Of a stretch of DNA of 64,000 nucleotides, positions 43,422 to 53,795 are shown piece by piece. A program made the position numbers and the translations under genes. Source of the DNA: Cohaesibacter gelatinilyticus (GTDB taxonomy: Bacteria > Pseudomonadota > Alphaproteobacteria > Rhizobiales > Cohaesibacteraceae). Within the stretch, counting starts at the first letter, position 1. The number at the start of each line of letters is the position of its first letter. Location of the stretch: contig NZ_OBEL01000001.1 in NCBI RefSeq assembly GCF_900215605.1, positions 1,860,001 to 1,924,000 on the forward strand, in the 5' to 3' direction. Below the pieces are notes generated by a model that ran no database searches, was not told the origin of the DNA, and saw only the letters and a list, made by a program, of their open reading frames with translations.

Positions 43422-44720
43422 ATGTCAGCCACCTCGAATAGCAGAGTGGGCACTGCATTAAAAGATGCAGGCCTAGCTGCGGTGGTCGCCATTGCGCTGT
43501 TTAGCGTATTGGTTGGCCTCAAAACAAAAACCGCTCAGGGCGGTCTACAAATCGAAGGCCAGTGGATGCTTGTCCTCTGGCTGGTGATCGGCACTTTCAT
43601 CGGACGCTTCCTGATGGGCATGTTCATCTGGCAGGGCGAGAATGTTCTGGCAGATGCGGCCAAATCAATCACCCCAAATCAGGCAACCCTGAGCAAGATC
43701 GGCTCCTTCATTGGGCCAGCTCTTCTGGTTTTCGCCATTACCCTGCCCTTCATGCCTTATGGTGATCGCTATATCATTGATCTGGGCATTCTTGTTCTGA
43801 CCTATATCATGCTGGGCTGGGGCCTGAATATTGTGGTCGGTCTGGCCGGTCTTCTTGATCTGGGTTATGTGGCTTTCTATGCAGTTGGGGCCTACTCTTA
43901 TGCATTGTTGGCCCACTACTTTGATTTGTCCTTCTGGGTTTGTTTGCCGCTTGCCGGTATTCTGGCCGCCTTCTGGGGTATCATCCTTGGTTTCCCTGTC
44001 CTGCGCCTGCGCGGTGACTATTTGGCCATTGTGACCTTGGCATTCGGTGAGATCATCCGTGTCGTTCTGCTGAACTGGTATGAATTCACTGGTGGTCCTG
44101 ACGGCATTTCCCGCATCCCTCGTCCATCTTTCTTTGGCTTGGAATTCAAGCGCCGTGACGGCTTTGCAGACTTTTTCGGACTGGATTATTCATCCCTTCA
44201 TAAGGTGATTTTTCTGTTCTATCTCATTCTGATCCTTGCCCTCATCACCAACTTCATCACCATGCGCCTGCGCCGTCTACCAATAGGACGGGCTTGGGAA
44301 GCACTGCGTGAAGATGAAATTGCCTGCCGGTCCCTCGGCATCAACACCACCAATACCAAACTCACAGCCTTTTCACTCGGCGCGATGTTTGGTGGGTTTG
44401 CCGGTGCTTTCTTTGCCACCCGTCAGGGTTTCATCTCTCCGGAGAGTTTCACCTTCATCGAATCCGCCATCATTCTGGCGATCGTTGTTCTAGGCGGTCT
44501 TGGCTCTCAGCTTGGCGTTGTCATCGCCTCCATCGTGATGATTGGGGGCTTCGAGGTCTTCCGTGATCTGGAAGAACTGCGCATGCTGGTCTTTGGCCTG
44601 TTGATGGTTGTCATCATGATCTGGAAGCCACGCGGCCTTGTCTCCAGCCGTGAACCATCCGTTTATCTTAAAGAAAAGAAAGCGGTTTCGGCCGATCTGG
44701 TTGCGGAGGGCGAAGGATGA
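43422..44720 (+). CDS. livM: Branched-chain amino acid ABC transporter permease LivM
   Basis: A 432-residue permease, with an N-terminal extension (about 1-110) typical of Hyphomicrobiales. GLNIVVGLAGLLDLGYVAF and LRLRGDYLAIVTLAFGEIIR are the conserved segments; ALREDEIACRSLGIN is the EAA-like coupling loop. It starts 1 base after the livH stop, so translation is coupled, and overlaps livG by 4 bases. Confidence 0.93.
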   Translation: MSATSNSRVGTALKDAGLAAVVAIALFSVLVGLKTKTAQGGLQIEGQWMLVLWLVIGTFIGRFLMGMFIWQGENVLADAAKSITPNQATLSKIGSFIGPALLVFAITLPFMPYGDRYIIDLGILVLTYIMLGWGLNIVVGLAGLLDLGYVAFYAVGAYSYALLAHYFDLSFWVCLPLAGILAAFWGIILGFPVLRLRGDYLAIVTLAFGEIIRVVLLNWYEFTGGPDGISRIPRPSFFGLEFKRRDGFADFFGLDYSSLHKVIFLFYLILILALITNFITMRLRRLPIGRAWEALREDEIACRSLGINTTNTKLTAFSLGAMFGGFAGAFFATRQGFISPESFTFIESAIILAIVVLGGLGSQLGVVIASIVMIGGFEVFRDLEELRMLVFGLLMVVIMIWKPRGLVSSREPSVYLKEKKAVSADLVAEGEG

Positions 44721-45574
44721 CATCCTGGAAAGACAATCCAATCCTGACCGTAGAACATCTGACCATGAGGTTTGGTGGTCTGGTTGCGGTCAACGACCTC
44801 TCCTTCGAAGTCGGCCGTGGTGATATCACTGCGCTCATCGGCCCGAACGGTGCAGGCAAAACCACCGTATTTAACTGCGTGACTGGCTTCTACAAGCCAA
44901 CTGAGGGTCGCGTCACCATGAAACAGGCAGCCGGCGAGGAGTTTCTTCTCGAGCGCATCCCTGATTTCGAAATCGCACAGCATGCCAAGGTTGCGCGTAC
45001 TTTCCAGAATATCCGCCTCTTTGGTGGCATGACCGTTCTGGAAAATCTGATGGTAGCCCAACACAACAAGTTGATGAAGGATTCCTCCTTCACCATCGGT
45101 GGAATTCTTGGCTTGGCAGGGTTCCGCAATTCGGAAAAAGACAGCATCGAGAAAGCCAAAGCATGGCTGGAACGTATCGATCTGATTGATCGGGCTGACG
45201 ATCCAGCCGCTGATCTGCCTTATGGTGACCAACGCCGTCTTGAGATCGCTCGCGCCATGTGCACCAATCCGGAGCTTCTATGTCTGGATGAGCCTGCTGC
45301 TGGTCTGAATCCGAAAGAAACTCTGGAACTGAATGGCCTGCTTCGTTCAATTCGAGAGCTGGATGATACATCTGTTCTGCTGATCGAGCACGACATGTCC
45401 ATGGTTATGGAAATTTCCGACCATGTTGTTGTGCTGGATTACGGTGAGAAAATCTCCGATGGCGACGCCAACTTTGTTCAAAACGATCCGCATGTGATTG
45501 CAGCCTATCTTGGCGTTGACGACGACGAAGTCGATAGTGTGGAAGAAGAAGTCCATATGGAGCATCATCCATGA
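44717..45574 (+). CDS. livG: Branched-chain amino acid ABC transporter ATPase LivG
   Basis: A 285-residue ABC ATPase: Walker A GPNGAGKTT, signature PYGDQRRLEIARAM, Walker B LLCLDEPAAGLNP. The signature motif is Y-G-D-Q-R, as usual in LivG. The C-terminus is unusually acidic (GVDDDEVDSVEEEVHMEHHP). It overlaps livM and livF by 4 bases (ATGA) on both sides. Confidence 0.94.
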   Translation: MTSWKDNPILTVEHLTMRFGGLVAVNDLSFEVGRGDITALIGPNGAGKTTVFNCVTGFYKPTEGRVTMKQAAGEEFLLERIPDFEIAQHAKVARTFQNIRLFGGMTVLENLMVAQHNKLMKDSSFTIGGILGLAGFRNSEKDSIEKAKAWLERIDLIDRADDPAADLPYGDQRRLEIARAMCTNPELLCLDEPAAGLNPKETLELNGLLRSIRELDDTSVLLIEHDMSMVMEISDHVVVLDYGEKISDGDANFVQNDPHVIAAYLGVDDDEVDSVEEEVHMEHHP

Positions 45575-46296
45575 CACAGCCACTGTTGAGCCTTCGCGGC
45601 GTTAAAACCTATTACGGCAAGATTGTTGCACTTCGTGGCATCGACATCGATGTCAATGAAGGCGAGATCGTAACCATCATCGGTGCAAATGGTGCTGGCA
45701 AGTCCACCACCATGATGACCGTTTGCGGCGTTACTCGTGCTCGTGAAGGGACTATCATGTATAACGGTGAGGATATCACCGATATGCCAACACACCAGAT
45801 CGCCCATAAAGCCATTGCCCAATCCCCCGAAGGTCGTCGGATCTTTGGGCGCATGACAGTGATGGAAAATCTGCAGATGGGTGCAGCTGTCATCAATTAC
45901 GAACATATTGATGAAGACCTTCGTATGGTATTTGACCTTTTCCCAATTCTGGAAAAGCGTCAGAGCCAACGTGGTGGCACTCTGTCCGGTGGCGAGCAAC
46001 AAATGCTGGCCATTGCCCGTGCTTTGATGTCACGCCCCAAACTGCTGATGTTGGACGAACCATCCCTTGGTTTGGCACCCTTGGTGGTCAAGCAGATCTT
46101 CGAGGTGGTCAAGGAGCTGAATGAACAGCAGGGCCTCACCGTTTTCCTGGTGGAGCAAAATGCCTATCACGCACTTAAGCTGGCCCATCGCGGTTATGTT
46201 ATGATCAATGGTGAAATCACCCTTTCCGGTCCCGGCAAGGAACTTCTGGAAAATCCGGAAGTCCAGGCCGCGTATCTGGAAGGTGGACGGCACTAG
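45571..46296 (+). CDS. livF: Branched-chain amino acid ABC transporter ATPase LivF
   Basis: A 241-residue ABC ATPase: Walker A GANGAGKST, signature LSGGEQQMLAIARALM, Walker B LLMLDEPSLGLAP. It pairs with LivG. AGEGLL-type end VQAAYLEGG is characteristic of LivF. Confidence 0.94.
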   Translation: MTQPLLSLRGVKTYYGKIVALRGIDIDVNEGEIVTIIGANGAGKSTTMMTVCGVTRAREGTIMYNGEDITDMPTHQIAHKAIAQSPEGRRIFGRMTVMENLQMGAAVINYEHIDEDLRMVFDLFPILEKRQSQRGGTLSGGEQQMLAIARALMSRPKLLMLDEPSLGLAPLVVKQIFEVVKELNEQQGLTVFLVEQNAYHALKLAHRGYVMINGEITLSGPGKELLENPEVQAAYLEGGRH

Positions 46297-46309
46297 GAGG
46301 ATCTTTGTT

Positions 46310-46654
46310 ATGTCACTACTTTGGGAAAACTCCCTCCTCGCCTTTTTACTGGTCACAATTCTGGTGGGCGGCGGCGCCGCCTGGATGGCTGGTCGGGGGA
46401 TCGCCCTGACTTGGCGTCCAACCAACCAGATTGTCCTTTATATGATTCTGTTGGCCGCCTTCGTGCGCTTCCTTCATTTCGCTCTATTTGAAGGCACGCT
46501 GCTCAGCCTGCATTTCTATCTGGTTGATCTGGCTGCAATGTTGATCATCTGTTTTCTGGGGCATCGCTATACGCGCACCCTTCAGATGACCAGCCAATAT
46601 CACTGGCTATATGAAAAAACCTCGGCTTTCAGCTGGCGCGAAAGAAGCGCCTGA
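46310..46654 (+). CDS. DUF6867 family membrane protein
   Basis: A 114-residue protein with three predicted transmembrane helices (about 8-28, 40-60 and 68-88) and a conserved RYTRTLQMTSQYHWLYEK end. This family lies in branched-chain amino acid transport operons of Hyphomicrobiales; its role is unknown. ATG 46310 has AGGAGG at 9 bases and starts 14 bases after livF, so it is part of the operon. Confidence 0.82.
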   Translation: MSLLWENSLLAFLLVTILVGGGAAWMAGRGIALTWRPTNQIVLYMILLAAFVRFLHFALFEGTLLSLHFYLVDLAAMLIICFLGHRYTRTLQMTSQYHWLYEKTSAFSWRERSA

Positions 46655-46884
46655 GCTGTTACCCTACGTCATCTTGGAGGGCAATAATTTGCCCTCCATC
46701 ATATCAGCCAAAAGGATGAGGCATAAGTTATCCTCATTAACGGTTGAATCAAAATTGGGATTGAAACTTTTGAGTTTTTAAGCCCTAATAACGACAAACC
46801 AAAGATGGTTTGCAAACCACACCAGAGATTGATGCGGATCCGTTCGCATCAAGAACCAAAATAATATCTCATGGGAGAGATTTG

Positions 46885-47994
46885 ATGAAAAAAGCACTTT
46901 TGGCGGGCGTTGCCCTGGCTTCCACTATTGCTCTGACCCCGGCTGCATTTGCTGACATCGTGATTGGCACCGCAGGTCCAATGACCGGTCAGTACGCGTC
47001 CTTTGGTCAACAGATGAAAGCTGGTGCCGAGATGGCTGTTGCTGACATCAATGCTGCAGGTGGCATCAACGGCGAAATGCTGAAGCTGGAAGTAGGCGAT
47101 GACGCTTGCGATCCTAAGCAGGCTGTAGCTGTTGCCAACCAGATGGTTGGTAAAGGCGCTGTCTTCATGGCTGGTCACTTCTGCTCTGGTTCTTCCATTC
47201 CAGCATCCGCTGTATATGCTGACGAAGAAGTCGTGCAGATCACTCCGGCATCCACCAACCCTAAATTCACCGATGAGCGCCCAAACAAAGATGGCGGCAC
47301 CTATCGTGTTTGTGGTCGTGATGACCAGCAGGGCTTGGTTGCAGGTAAATTCCTGACCGACAATTATGCAGGCAAGAACATTGCTTTTGTTCATGACAAA
47401 ACCGCTTACGGTAAAGGCCTCGCCGACGCTACATTGGGTGCATATAAAGCCAATGGCGGCAAAGAGACCCTTTATGAAGCCTATACAGCTGGTGAAAAAG
47501 ACTACACCGCCCTGGTTTCCAAGCTGAAGCAGAACAAAGTCGACGTTCTCTATGTTGGTGGTTACCACACCGAAGCAGGTCTGATGGTTCGCCAGATGCG
47601 TGAGCAAGGCATGGACACCAAGCTGATCTCCGGTGATGCGCTTGTGACTGACGAATATTGGTCAATCACTGGTGCGGCTGGCGAAGGCACTCTGATGACC
47701 TTCTCCCCGGATCCACGTAAGAACCCTGACGCTGCTCCACTGGTTGCAAAATTCCGTGAAAAAGGCATTGAGCCAGAAGGTTATGTTCTCTACACCTATG
47801 CAGCAATTCAGGCTTGGGTTGACGCTGTTAAAGGTGCAGGTTCCACCGACTACGAAGCTGTTAACGGTGCTCTGAACAAAGGTGAGTTCAAGACTGTTCT
47901 TGGTACTCTGTCATTCGACGACAAAGGCGATGTGACTCTGCCAGGTTATGTTTTCTACGAGTGGAAAGACGGCAAGTATGACTACCTGAACTAG
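46885..47994 (+). CDS. Branched-chain amino acid substrate-binding protein (LivJ/K-like)
   Basis: A 369-residue type I periplasmic binding protein with a signal peptide (about 1-22, AFA). IVIGTAGPMTGQYASFGQQM and AGGINGEMLKLEVGDD are N-terminal lobes, with QITPASTNPKFTD near 125, and GDALVTDEYW near 240, typical of Leu/Ile/Val-binding LivJ/LivK. The 230-bp gap from the DUF6867 gene suggests an additional promoter, and a strong terminator follows, so it ends the transport unit. Confidence 0.93.
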   Translation: MKKALLAGVALASTIALTPAAFADIVIGTAGPMTGQYASFGQQMKAGAEMAVADINAAGGINGEMLKLEVGDDACDPKQAVAVANQMVGKGAVFMAGHFCSGSSIPASAVYADEEVVQITPASTNPKFTDERPNKDGGTYRVCGRDDQQGLVAGKFLTDNYAGKNIAFVHDKTAYGKGLADATLGAYKANGGKETLYEAYTAGEKDYTALVSKLKQNKVDVLYVGGYHTEAGLMVRQMREQGMDTKLISGDALVTDEYWSITGAAGEGTLMTFSPDPRKNPDAAPLVAKFREKGIEPEGYVLYTYAAIQAWVDAVKGAGSTDYEAVNGALNKGEFKTVLGTLSFDDKGDVTLPGYVFYEWKDGKYDYLN

Positions 47995-48024
47995 GACTTC
48001 AAGGTCTTAGACCGAATCCCTAGT

Positions 48025-48061
48025 AGAAAGCCCCGGTGTCTCACATCGGGGCTTTCTTTTT
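48025..48061 (+). terminator. Terminator of the liv operon
   Basis: GAAAGCCCCG and CGGGGCTTTC pair over an 11-base loop, followed by TTTTTG. Confidence 0.88.
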
Positions 48062-48109
48062 GCGCACGTCAATGGCACTGTGTCGCGTCCCTTCCGAAGA
48101 GCAATTCCT

Positions 48110-49054
48110 ATGCGCGCCTATCTTGCCATAATCTTCGCCATGATCATGGTCGGTGGAAACATTCCCCTCGGCAAATTGATCACCGAAACCATTCCGCCCA
48201 CTTCTTTTGCCATGCTGCGTTTCATCAGTTCCAGTCTGGTTCTGATTCCACTTGCCATGATGGAGCTCGGTGATCTTCAGAGCCTGCGTCGACTGAATGT
48301 CCGCCAATGGTTTGAAATCACCTGCTTGTCGCTGTTCGGTGCTGTACTCTTCACCACTTTCATGCTGGTCGGCGTTCAATATACCCCGGCGATCAATGCA
48401 GGTATCATCAGCTCTTCCTTGCCCGCTGTTATCGCGGTGCTTAGCTTCCTTATCCTGCGCGAATATATCTCTGCCCGTACAGCTGGTTCCATCACGCTCG
48501 CGATGCTCGGCATTGCTATCCTCAATCTGTCTGATCCTTCAGGTCACGTTTCATCCGCAGCAGCAACGTCCAGTCAAAGCGCCATCTGGTTCGGAAACAG
48601 CCTCATCTTTGCTGCCATCTGTTCTGAAGCATTGTTCGCAGTTCTTTCTCGTCGCTATGCGGCTATCATTCCGGTCTGGACCTTGTCGCTGCTGGTGCAT
48701 GCCTTGGCGATCCCTCTGACAATCCCTCTCCTAGTGATGATGGATGATGGGTTGCAGCTTCCCAGCGCCTCAATCTGCTTCTGGACCATCGCAGGCTATT
48801 ATATTTTGTCAGCATCCCTGCTCAGCTTCTATTTCTGGTGTTACGGCATAAGATTGATCCCAGCCTCTACAGCAGGCATCTTCACAGCATTGGTTCCCGT
48901 AACGTCTCTACTCATCGCTGTTCTTGCATTGAACGAAACTCTAAGCTGGCTCCAAGTGGCAGGCCTTTCCTTCATTTTCCTATCGCTTTGGCTTGGGCTA
49001 TCATCCAAACGCCGCCCGGCAACCAATTCCAACCCATCCGTTCAAGAGAGTTGA
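48110..49054 (+). CDS. DMT superfamily (EamA) transporter
   Basis: A 314-residue protein with ten predicted membrane helices in two EamA repeats (LFTTFMLVGVQYTPAINAGI in the first half, SFYFWCYGIRLIPASTAG in the second). It is probably an exporter of amino acids or metabolites. ATG 48110 is the first ATG with the family start; an upstream GTG at 48080 is open. It overlaps nothing and ends 2 bases before the P1 peptidase gene, so the two are likely co-expressed. Confidence 0.88.
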   Translation: MRAYLAIIFAMIMVGGNIPLGKLITETIPPTSFAMLRFISSSLVLIPLAMMELGDLQSLRRLNVRQWFEITCLSLFGAVLFTTFMLVGVQYTPAINAGIISSSLPAVIAVLSFLILREYISARTAGSITLAMLGIAILNLSDPSGHVSSAAATSSQSAIWFGNSLIFAAICSEALFAVLSRRYAAIIPVWTLSLLVHALAIPLTIPLLVMMDDGLQLPSASICFWTIAGYYILSASLLSFYFWCYGIRLIPASTAGIFTALVPVTSLLIAVLALNETLSWLQVAGLSFIFLSLWLGLSSKRRPATNSNPSVQES

Positions 49055-49056
49055 TC

Positions 49057-50064
49057 ATGAAGAATTTCATCACAGATATTGAAGGCTTGAGTGTCGGTAA
49101 TGCTTCAGATGAGAATCTTAAATCAGGCTGCACCGTTCTACTCTGTGATGAGCCCATGGTCGCATCTTGCTCAATTCTTGGCGGTGCACCAGGAACACGA
49201 GATACGGAACTGCTCAACCCTGACCAGACCGTAGAGGCCATTGACGGTCTGGTTCTCTCTGGCGGTTCCGCTTTTGGATTGGATGCTGCTGGCGGAGTTC
49301 AAGGCTGGCTTCGTAAACAGGGGCGTGGTTTTGCCATAGGCCCTGTCCGCGTACCCATTGTCCCCGGAGCAATCATTTTTGATCTCATCAATGGTGGCGA
49401 CAAGAACTGGGATCGACAGTCTCCTTATTGGGAGATGGGCTGGAAAGCCGCTGAAAACGCTTCCATGGAGTTCAAACTGGGTAGTCATGGTGCAGGAACA
49501 GGTGCCCTTACCGCAGGGCTAAAAGGTGGCCTTGGATCTGCCTCTTTCACCACTCTTGATGGCATCACCATTGGCGCTTTGGTCGTGGTCAACGCGCTTG
49601 GCCAAGCCACAATGGGTGATGGAAAGCACTTCTGGGCTGCTCCTTTTGAGCAGCACGGCGAGTTCGGTGGACTTGGTCTTCCCTCTTCCATGCCTGCAAA
49701 TGTGGATTTACCCAAAACCAAAATGGATGCGATAAGAGCAGGTGAAGCCGGACAGAATGCCAATACCACAATTGCCGTCATTGCCACCGATGCCATCCTG
49801 ACCAAGGCACAGGCCAAGAGATTGTCCATCATGGCGCATGATGGCTTCACCCGTGCACTCTGGCCATCTCATACACCCTATGATGGGGATCTGATCTTTG
49901 CTCTCTCCAGCGGCAAAAAAGCGTTGCCAGAGCGCGAAGACGCATTCGTCTCGTTGGGCGCCTATGCAGCCAACACAATGGCTCGTGCTATTGCGCGTGG
50001 GGTATTCGAGGCCACCTCAGCGCCGAACGATATGTTCCCAACCTGGCAGGAACGCTTCGGTTAA
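49057..50064 (+). CDS. P1 family (DmpA-type) aminopeptidase
   Basis: A 335-residue Ntn-like S58/P1 peptidase: ILGGAPGTRDTELL, GLVLSGGSAFGLDAAGGVQ and NTTIAVIATDAILTKAQ. The NTT at about residue 231 is where the family autocleaves into two chains; here the likely nucleophile is Thr. Relatives hydrolyse beta-amino acid or D/L-amino acid amides. It follows the EamA transporter with 2 bases between, so it may act on peptides that the transporter exports or vice versa. Confidence 0.88.
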   Translation: MKNFITDIEGLSVGNASDENLKSGCTVLLCDEPMVASCSILGGAPGTRDTELLNPDQTVEAIDGLVLSGGSAFGLDAAGGVQGWLRKQGRGFAIGPVRVPIVPGAIIFDLINGGDKNWDRQSPYWEMGWKAAENASMEFKLGSHGAGTGALTAGLKGGLGSASFTTLDGITIGALVVVNALGQATMGDGKHFWAAPFEQHGEFGGLGLPSSMPANVDLPKTKMDAIRAGEAGQNANTTIAVIATDAILTKAQAKRLSIMAHDGFTRALWPSHTPYDGDLIFALSSGKKALPEREDAFVSLGAYAANTMARAIARGVFEATSAPNDMFPTWQERFG

Positions 50065-50090
50065 AATAATGCCTTAAATAGCAAAAGCCG

Positions 50091-53000
50091 CTATTCAGCA
50101 GCTTCCTTGATAGGAGCACCATCACTCCCATCTTTCAGTTCGGCCAACAATGCCTCGCGTCGGGATGCCGCTTTGACCATGTTGGCAACCTTGGTGGGAC
50201 CAAACCCTTTGATCTGAGCAGGCAACAGTGCCAGCCCTGTCAGTTCTGATGCATTGTCAGCTGAAAGGTTGGCACAAATCCAATCCAGATCAGAGCGATA
50301 GGTCTTGATCCAGCCACGCTCGGCACGACGCTCTGCACTATAACCAAAGATATCAAATGGAGTACCACGTAGGCTTTTTAGTCTGGTCAGAAAGCCAAAG
50401 GCTTTGAACATCCAGCCACCGAAAGCTCTCTTCTTCGGATTGCCAGTTTTCGTATCGACGCCCGGCAACATTGGCGGTGCCAGCTCCAATCTCAGGCTTT
50501 CATGATTGGAGAAACGCGCTTCCAGCCCTTCCATAAAGCAAGAATCTGTATAAAGCCGTGCCACCTCATACTCATCTTTATAAGCCATCAAGCGATAAAG
50601 CTGCGTCACAGTTGCCTCCGTCAGAGATCCAATCTTGCCACATGCAGCTTCCTCGGCAAAACTGATCTTTTCGATCATCGTCAAATAACGTTTGGCATAG
50701 CGTTTGCTCTGATAGCCAGCGAGATCATCTGCAAAGAAGTCACGCTTTTCCTGCCAATTTCGCTCCTTGATTTCCTTCTTGGCGGGCAGCAACGCTTCAA
50801 TACGATCAGACTGGTCAGCCAACGCGCGGCCGATATAGAAAGCACGGATGTTATTCTCGACAGCTGCTTTATTCAGCGTAATGGCTTGTTCGAGTGCTGT
50901 TTCGGAGATCGGCAGCAGCCCTTTTTGCCACGCCATGCCCACCAAAATCATATTGGTGAAGATGGCATCTCCCAGCAACCCTTCCGAAACGCGTGCAACA
51001 TCAGAGAATGTTGCATCAAGCGCCGCCTCTCCAATCAATTTTTGCAACCGCATCTCATCGAAGGACAAAGCTTGTTTGAGCACAAATTCTGCGGTCGGCA
51101 CGACCGCCGAATTGCAGACCGCATGGGTTCGCTCAAGGCTCATCATGGACAGATTTTCCTGAGTGCCCGCGACGAGCATGTCACTGGCGACAATCAAATC
51201 CATGGATGCCACAGGAATACGCGGTCCATTGATAGGATTGCTTCCTTTGGCAAGACGCAAATGTGAGGTCACCGCCCCACCCTTTTGTGCGATACCTGTC
51301 ATGTCGACGGTGGAAGCATTGTTCCCATCAATATGGGCTGCCATCGCCAAAACTGCGGCAACCGTGGTCACGCCCATGCCACCGACGCCAGCAACAAGAA
51401 TATTGACGGTCTCATCCCCTATTTCAATGGAAGGAATGGACAATCCATCGACCAGATCCTCGATATTCAAGGCACTTGCATCGGCTTTGCGAAGCTCGGC
51501 CCCTTCTACCCGCACAAAGCTCGGGCAGAAGCCCTTGGAGCAAGTAAAATCGAGATTACAACTGGACTGGTTCACGGCTCGTTTGGTGCCAAAATCCGTT
51601 TCCAACGGCTCAATCGACAGACAATTGGATTGAACGGAACAATCCCCGCAAGCCTCACAAACACGCTCATTGATAAACAGACGATAGTCCGGGGTCTCAT
51701 ATTTGCCCCGCTTACGACGACGGCGCTTCTCTGCCGCACAAGTCTGATCGTAAATCAGCACTGATACGTCCTCATACTCCATGAGTTCTTTCTCGATACG
51801 AACCAACTCATCGCGATGATAGACGGGCACGCCTTCAGCCAAGCCAACATCTTTGGTGTAAAGATGTGGTCGTTCCGAGACGATCACGACCTTCTTCACC
51901 CCTTCCGCTTTCATCTGATGGGTGATCTTGGGAACCGTCAAAACGCCGTCTACCGCCTGACCACCTGTCATGGCAACGGCATCATTGTAAAGAATCTTGT
52001 AGGTCATCTGCACTTTGGCAGCGACGGCCTGACGAATGGCCATATACCCGGAATGGAAATAAGTGCCATCCCCCAGATTGGCAAAGACATGTTTGTCTTT
52101 TTCAAAGGCGTGCATGCCGACCCATTGAATGCCTTCACCACCCATCATACTCATGGAATCGGTAATGCGCCCTGTGGCCTCAGTCAAAGAATGACAGCCA
52201 ATTCCCGCCATTACCCGGGCATTTTCAGGCACAACAGTCGAGCTGGAGTGCGGACAACCGGAACAAAAATAAGGAATACGAGCTGCCGCGCTGGCATTGC
52301 TCTGACTATAAGCCATTTGCAGCGCGAGCCGATCTGCTACCGAGCGAAACTCATCTGTCATCACCTCATCTGGCAACATCTTTAGGATTGCAGGCACCAG
52401 TTCAAAAGAAGTGATCTCTTTGACGGAAGCAAGAAAATGCTCACCTTGAGGTGTAACCTTGCCCCAGATTGGTGGTCGCTCATCTGCGTCCCACAGATAG
52501 GCCATTTCCTTGATCTGAGGCTCCATGATGGCACGCTTATGCTCCACCACAAACAAACGCTCAACACCAGAAGCAAACTCTCGAATGCCCATCGGCTCCA
52601 ACGGCCAGGAGACGGACACCTTGAAAACGCCAATACCCATCTCTACTGCGCGTTCATGGCTGATACCAAGCAACTGAAACGCCTGCAGCAAATCGCGATA
52701 GGCCTTACCGGCAACAACAAAGCCGATCTGCGGCTTGTCTGACCCAAAGGTTACCCGGTTCAGGCGATTAAGGCGGATATACTCCTTGGCAGCCGGGATA
52801 CGCAGCTCTCGCAATGTGATCTCGTGATCAAGCCGTCCTTTGAGCTCCATCAGGCGGTTCATCTCCCCTTTCAGACGAGGATCAAACTCATCCTCAGGGC
52901 GTAAGAATTGCAATCGGTCTGGCGAGACATCCACCATCGCGGAAGCATCCATCATATCCGCCAGCGCAATCATCCCGGTCCAGACACCAGCAAAGCGTGA

Positions 53001-53576
53001 AAGCTCGAAGGCGTGCAAGCCAAGATCCAGGACATCCTGAATATCACAGGGATTGAAGACCGGAGCTTCCACATCAATGAAAGCCATCTCGCTCTGGCAT
53101 ACGACAGTTGAAGATTTTGCCAACGGATCATCGCCAGCTACAGCCAGCACGCCACCCAATGCGGAGGTGCCGAAAAAATTTGCATGACGGAAGGCATCGC
53201 AAGAACGATCGACCCCGGGTGCCTTGCCATACCAAATGCCCAGGACACCATCAAAATCGCTACCCGAACCTGCAAGACCCGATTTCTGAGTACCCCATAC
53301 GGCAGTTGCCGCCAATTCCTCATTCACACCCGGAACGAACTTTATATCGTGATCATTCAGATAGGATTGTGCCAGGTTCAGTTGATTATCGTATGTCCCC
53401 AGGGGCGATCCACGATAGCCCGAGATAAATCCACCGGTGTGAGAACCCTTCTGGCGGTCCAGACGGATGCGATCCAATGGTAGGCGCACCAGTGCTTGAA
53501 TGCCGGTTATATAAACGCGCCCGGTCTCCTGTTCATATTTATCATTCAAAGAGATAGGCAACATATGGGCAGTCAT
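50091..53576 (-). CDS. Indolepyruvate ferredoxin oxidoreductase family protein
   Basis: A 1161-residue fused enzyme with IorA-like and IorB-like parts plus a C-terminal DUF6537. An N-terminal pyrimidine-binding region (EELAATAVWGTQKSG), a TPP-binding core (GDGTYFHSG, YNDAVAMTGGQ), two [4Fe-4S] Cys clusters (NERVCEACGDCSVQSNC) and the gamma-type domain (GVGGMGVTTVAAVLAMAA) follow in order. It oxidatively decarboxylates aryl- or branched-chain 2-oxo acids to acyl-CoA with ferredoxin. ATG 53576 has GAGGACC before it; the frame is open to 53693. Divergent from an Lrp-type regulator. Confidence 0.9.
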   Translation of the reverse strand: MTAHMLPISLNDKYEQETGRVYITGIQALVRLPLDRIRLDRQKGSHTGGFISGYRGSPLGTYDNQLNLAQSYLNDHDIKFVPGVNEELAATAVWGTQKSGLAGSGSDFDGVLGIWYGKAPGVDRSCDAFRHANFFGTSALGGVLAVAGDDPLAKSSTVVCQSEMAFIDVEAPVFNPCDIQDVLDLGLHAFELSRFAGVWTGMIALADMMDASAMVDVSPDRLQFLRPEDEFDPRLKGEMNRLMELKGRLDHEITLRELRIPAAKEYIRLNRLNRVTFGSDKPQIGFVVAGKAYRDLLQAFQLLGISHERAVEMGIGVFKVSVSWPLEPMGIREFASGVERLFVVEHKRAIMEPQIKEMAYLWDADERPPIWGKVTPQGEHFLASVKEITSFELVPAILKMLPDEVMTDEFRSVADRLALQMAYSQSNASAAARIPYFCSGCPHSSSTVVPENARVMAGIGCHSLTEATGRITDSMSMMGGEGIQWVGMHAFEKDKHVFANLGDGTYFHSGYMAIRQAVAAKVQMTYKILYNDAVAMTGGQAVDGVLTVPKITHQMKAEGVKKVVIVSERPHLYTKDVGLAEGVPVYHRDELVRIEKELMEYEDVSVLIYDQTCAAEKRRRRKRGKYETPDYRLFINERVCEACGDCSVQSNCLSIEPLETDFGTKRAVNQSSCNLDFTCSKGFCPSFVRVEGAELRKADASALNIEDLVDGLSIPSIEIGDETVNILVAGVGGMGVTTVAAVLAMAAHIDGNNASTVDMTGIAQKGGAVTSHLRLAKGSNPINGPRIPVASMDLIVASDMLVAGTQENLSMMSLERTHAVCNSAVVPTAEFVLKQALSFDEMRLQKLIGEAALDATFSDVARVSEGLLGDAIFTNMILVGMAWQKGLLPISETALEQAITLNKAAVENNIRAFYIGRALADQSDRIEALLPAKKEIKERNWQEKRDFFADDLAGYQSKRYAKRYLTMIEKISFAEEAACGKIGSLTEATVTQLYRLMAYKDEYEVARLYTDSCFMEGLEARFSNHESLRLELAPPMLPGVDTKTGNPKKRAFGGWMFKAFGFLTRLKSLRGTPFDIFGYSAERRAERGWIKTYRSDLDWICANLSADNASELTGLALLPAQIKGFGPTKVANMVKAASRREALLAELKDGSDGAPIKEAAE

Positions 53577-53795
53577 GATTGGTCCTCGCGTAGGTCTTCT
53601 GCGGGATTTTACCGATTTCAAGGTCGGTGGAAAGGAGAGATTTGTCTGGTCACGAAAACTGGCAGGTTTCGTCTGAAATCCGAATGAGATCAAACGTTTG
53701 TTTCAATATAATGATCAATTTAACCGAAATAATATATATACAGACCCCTGCTTTTTTTGTAGTTTTCAAACAAAATCTTCCTGTGAGACACAATT

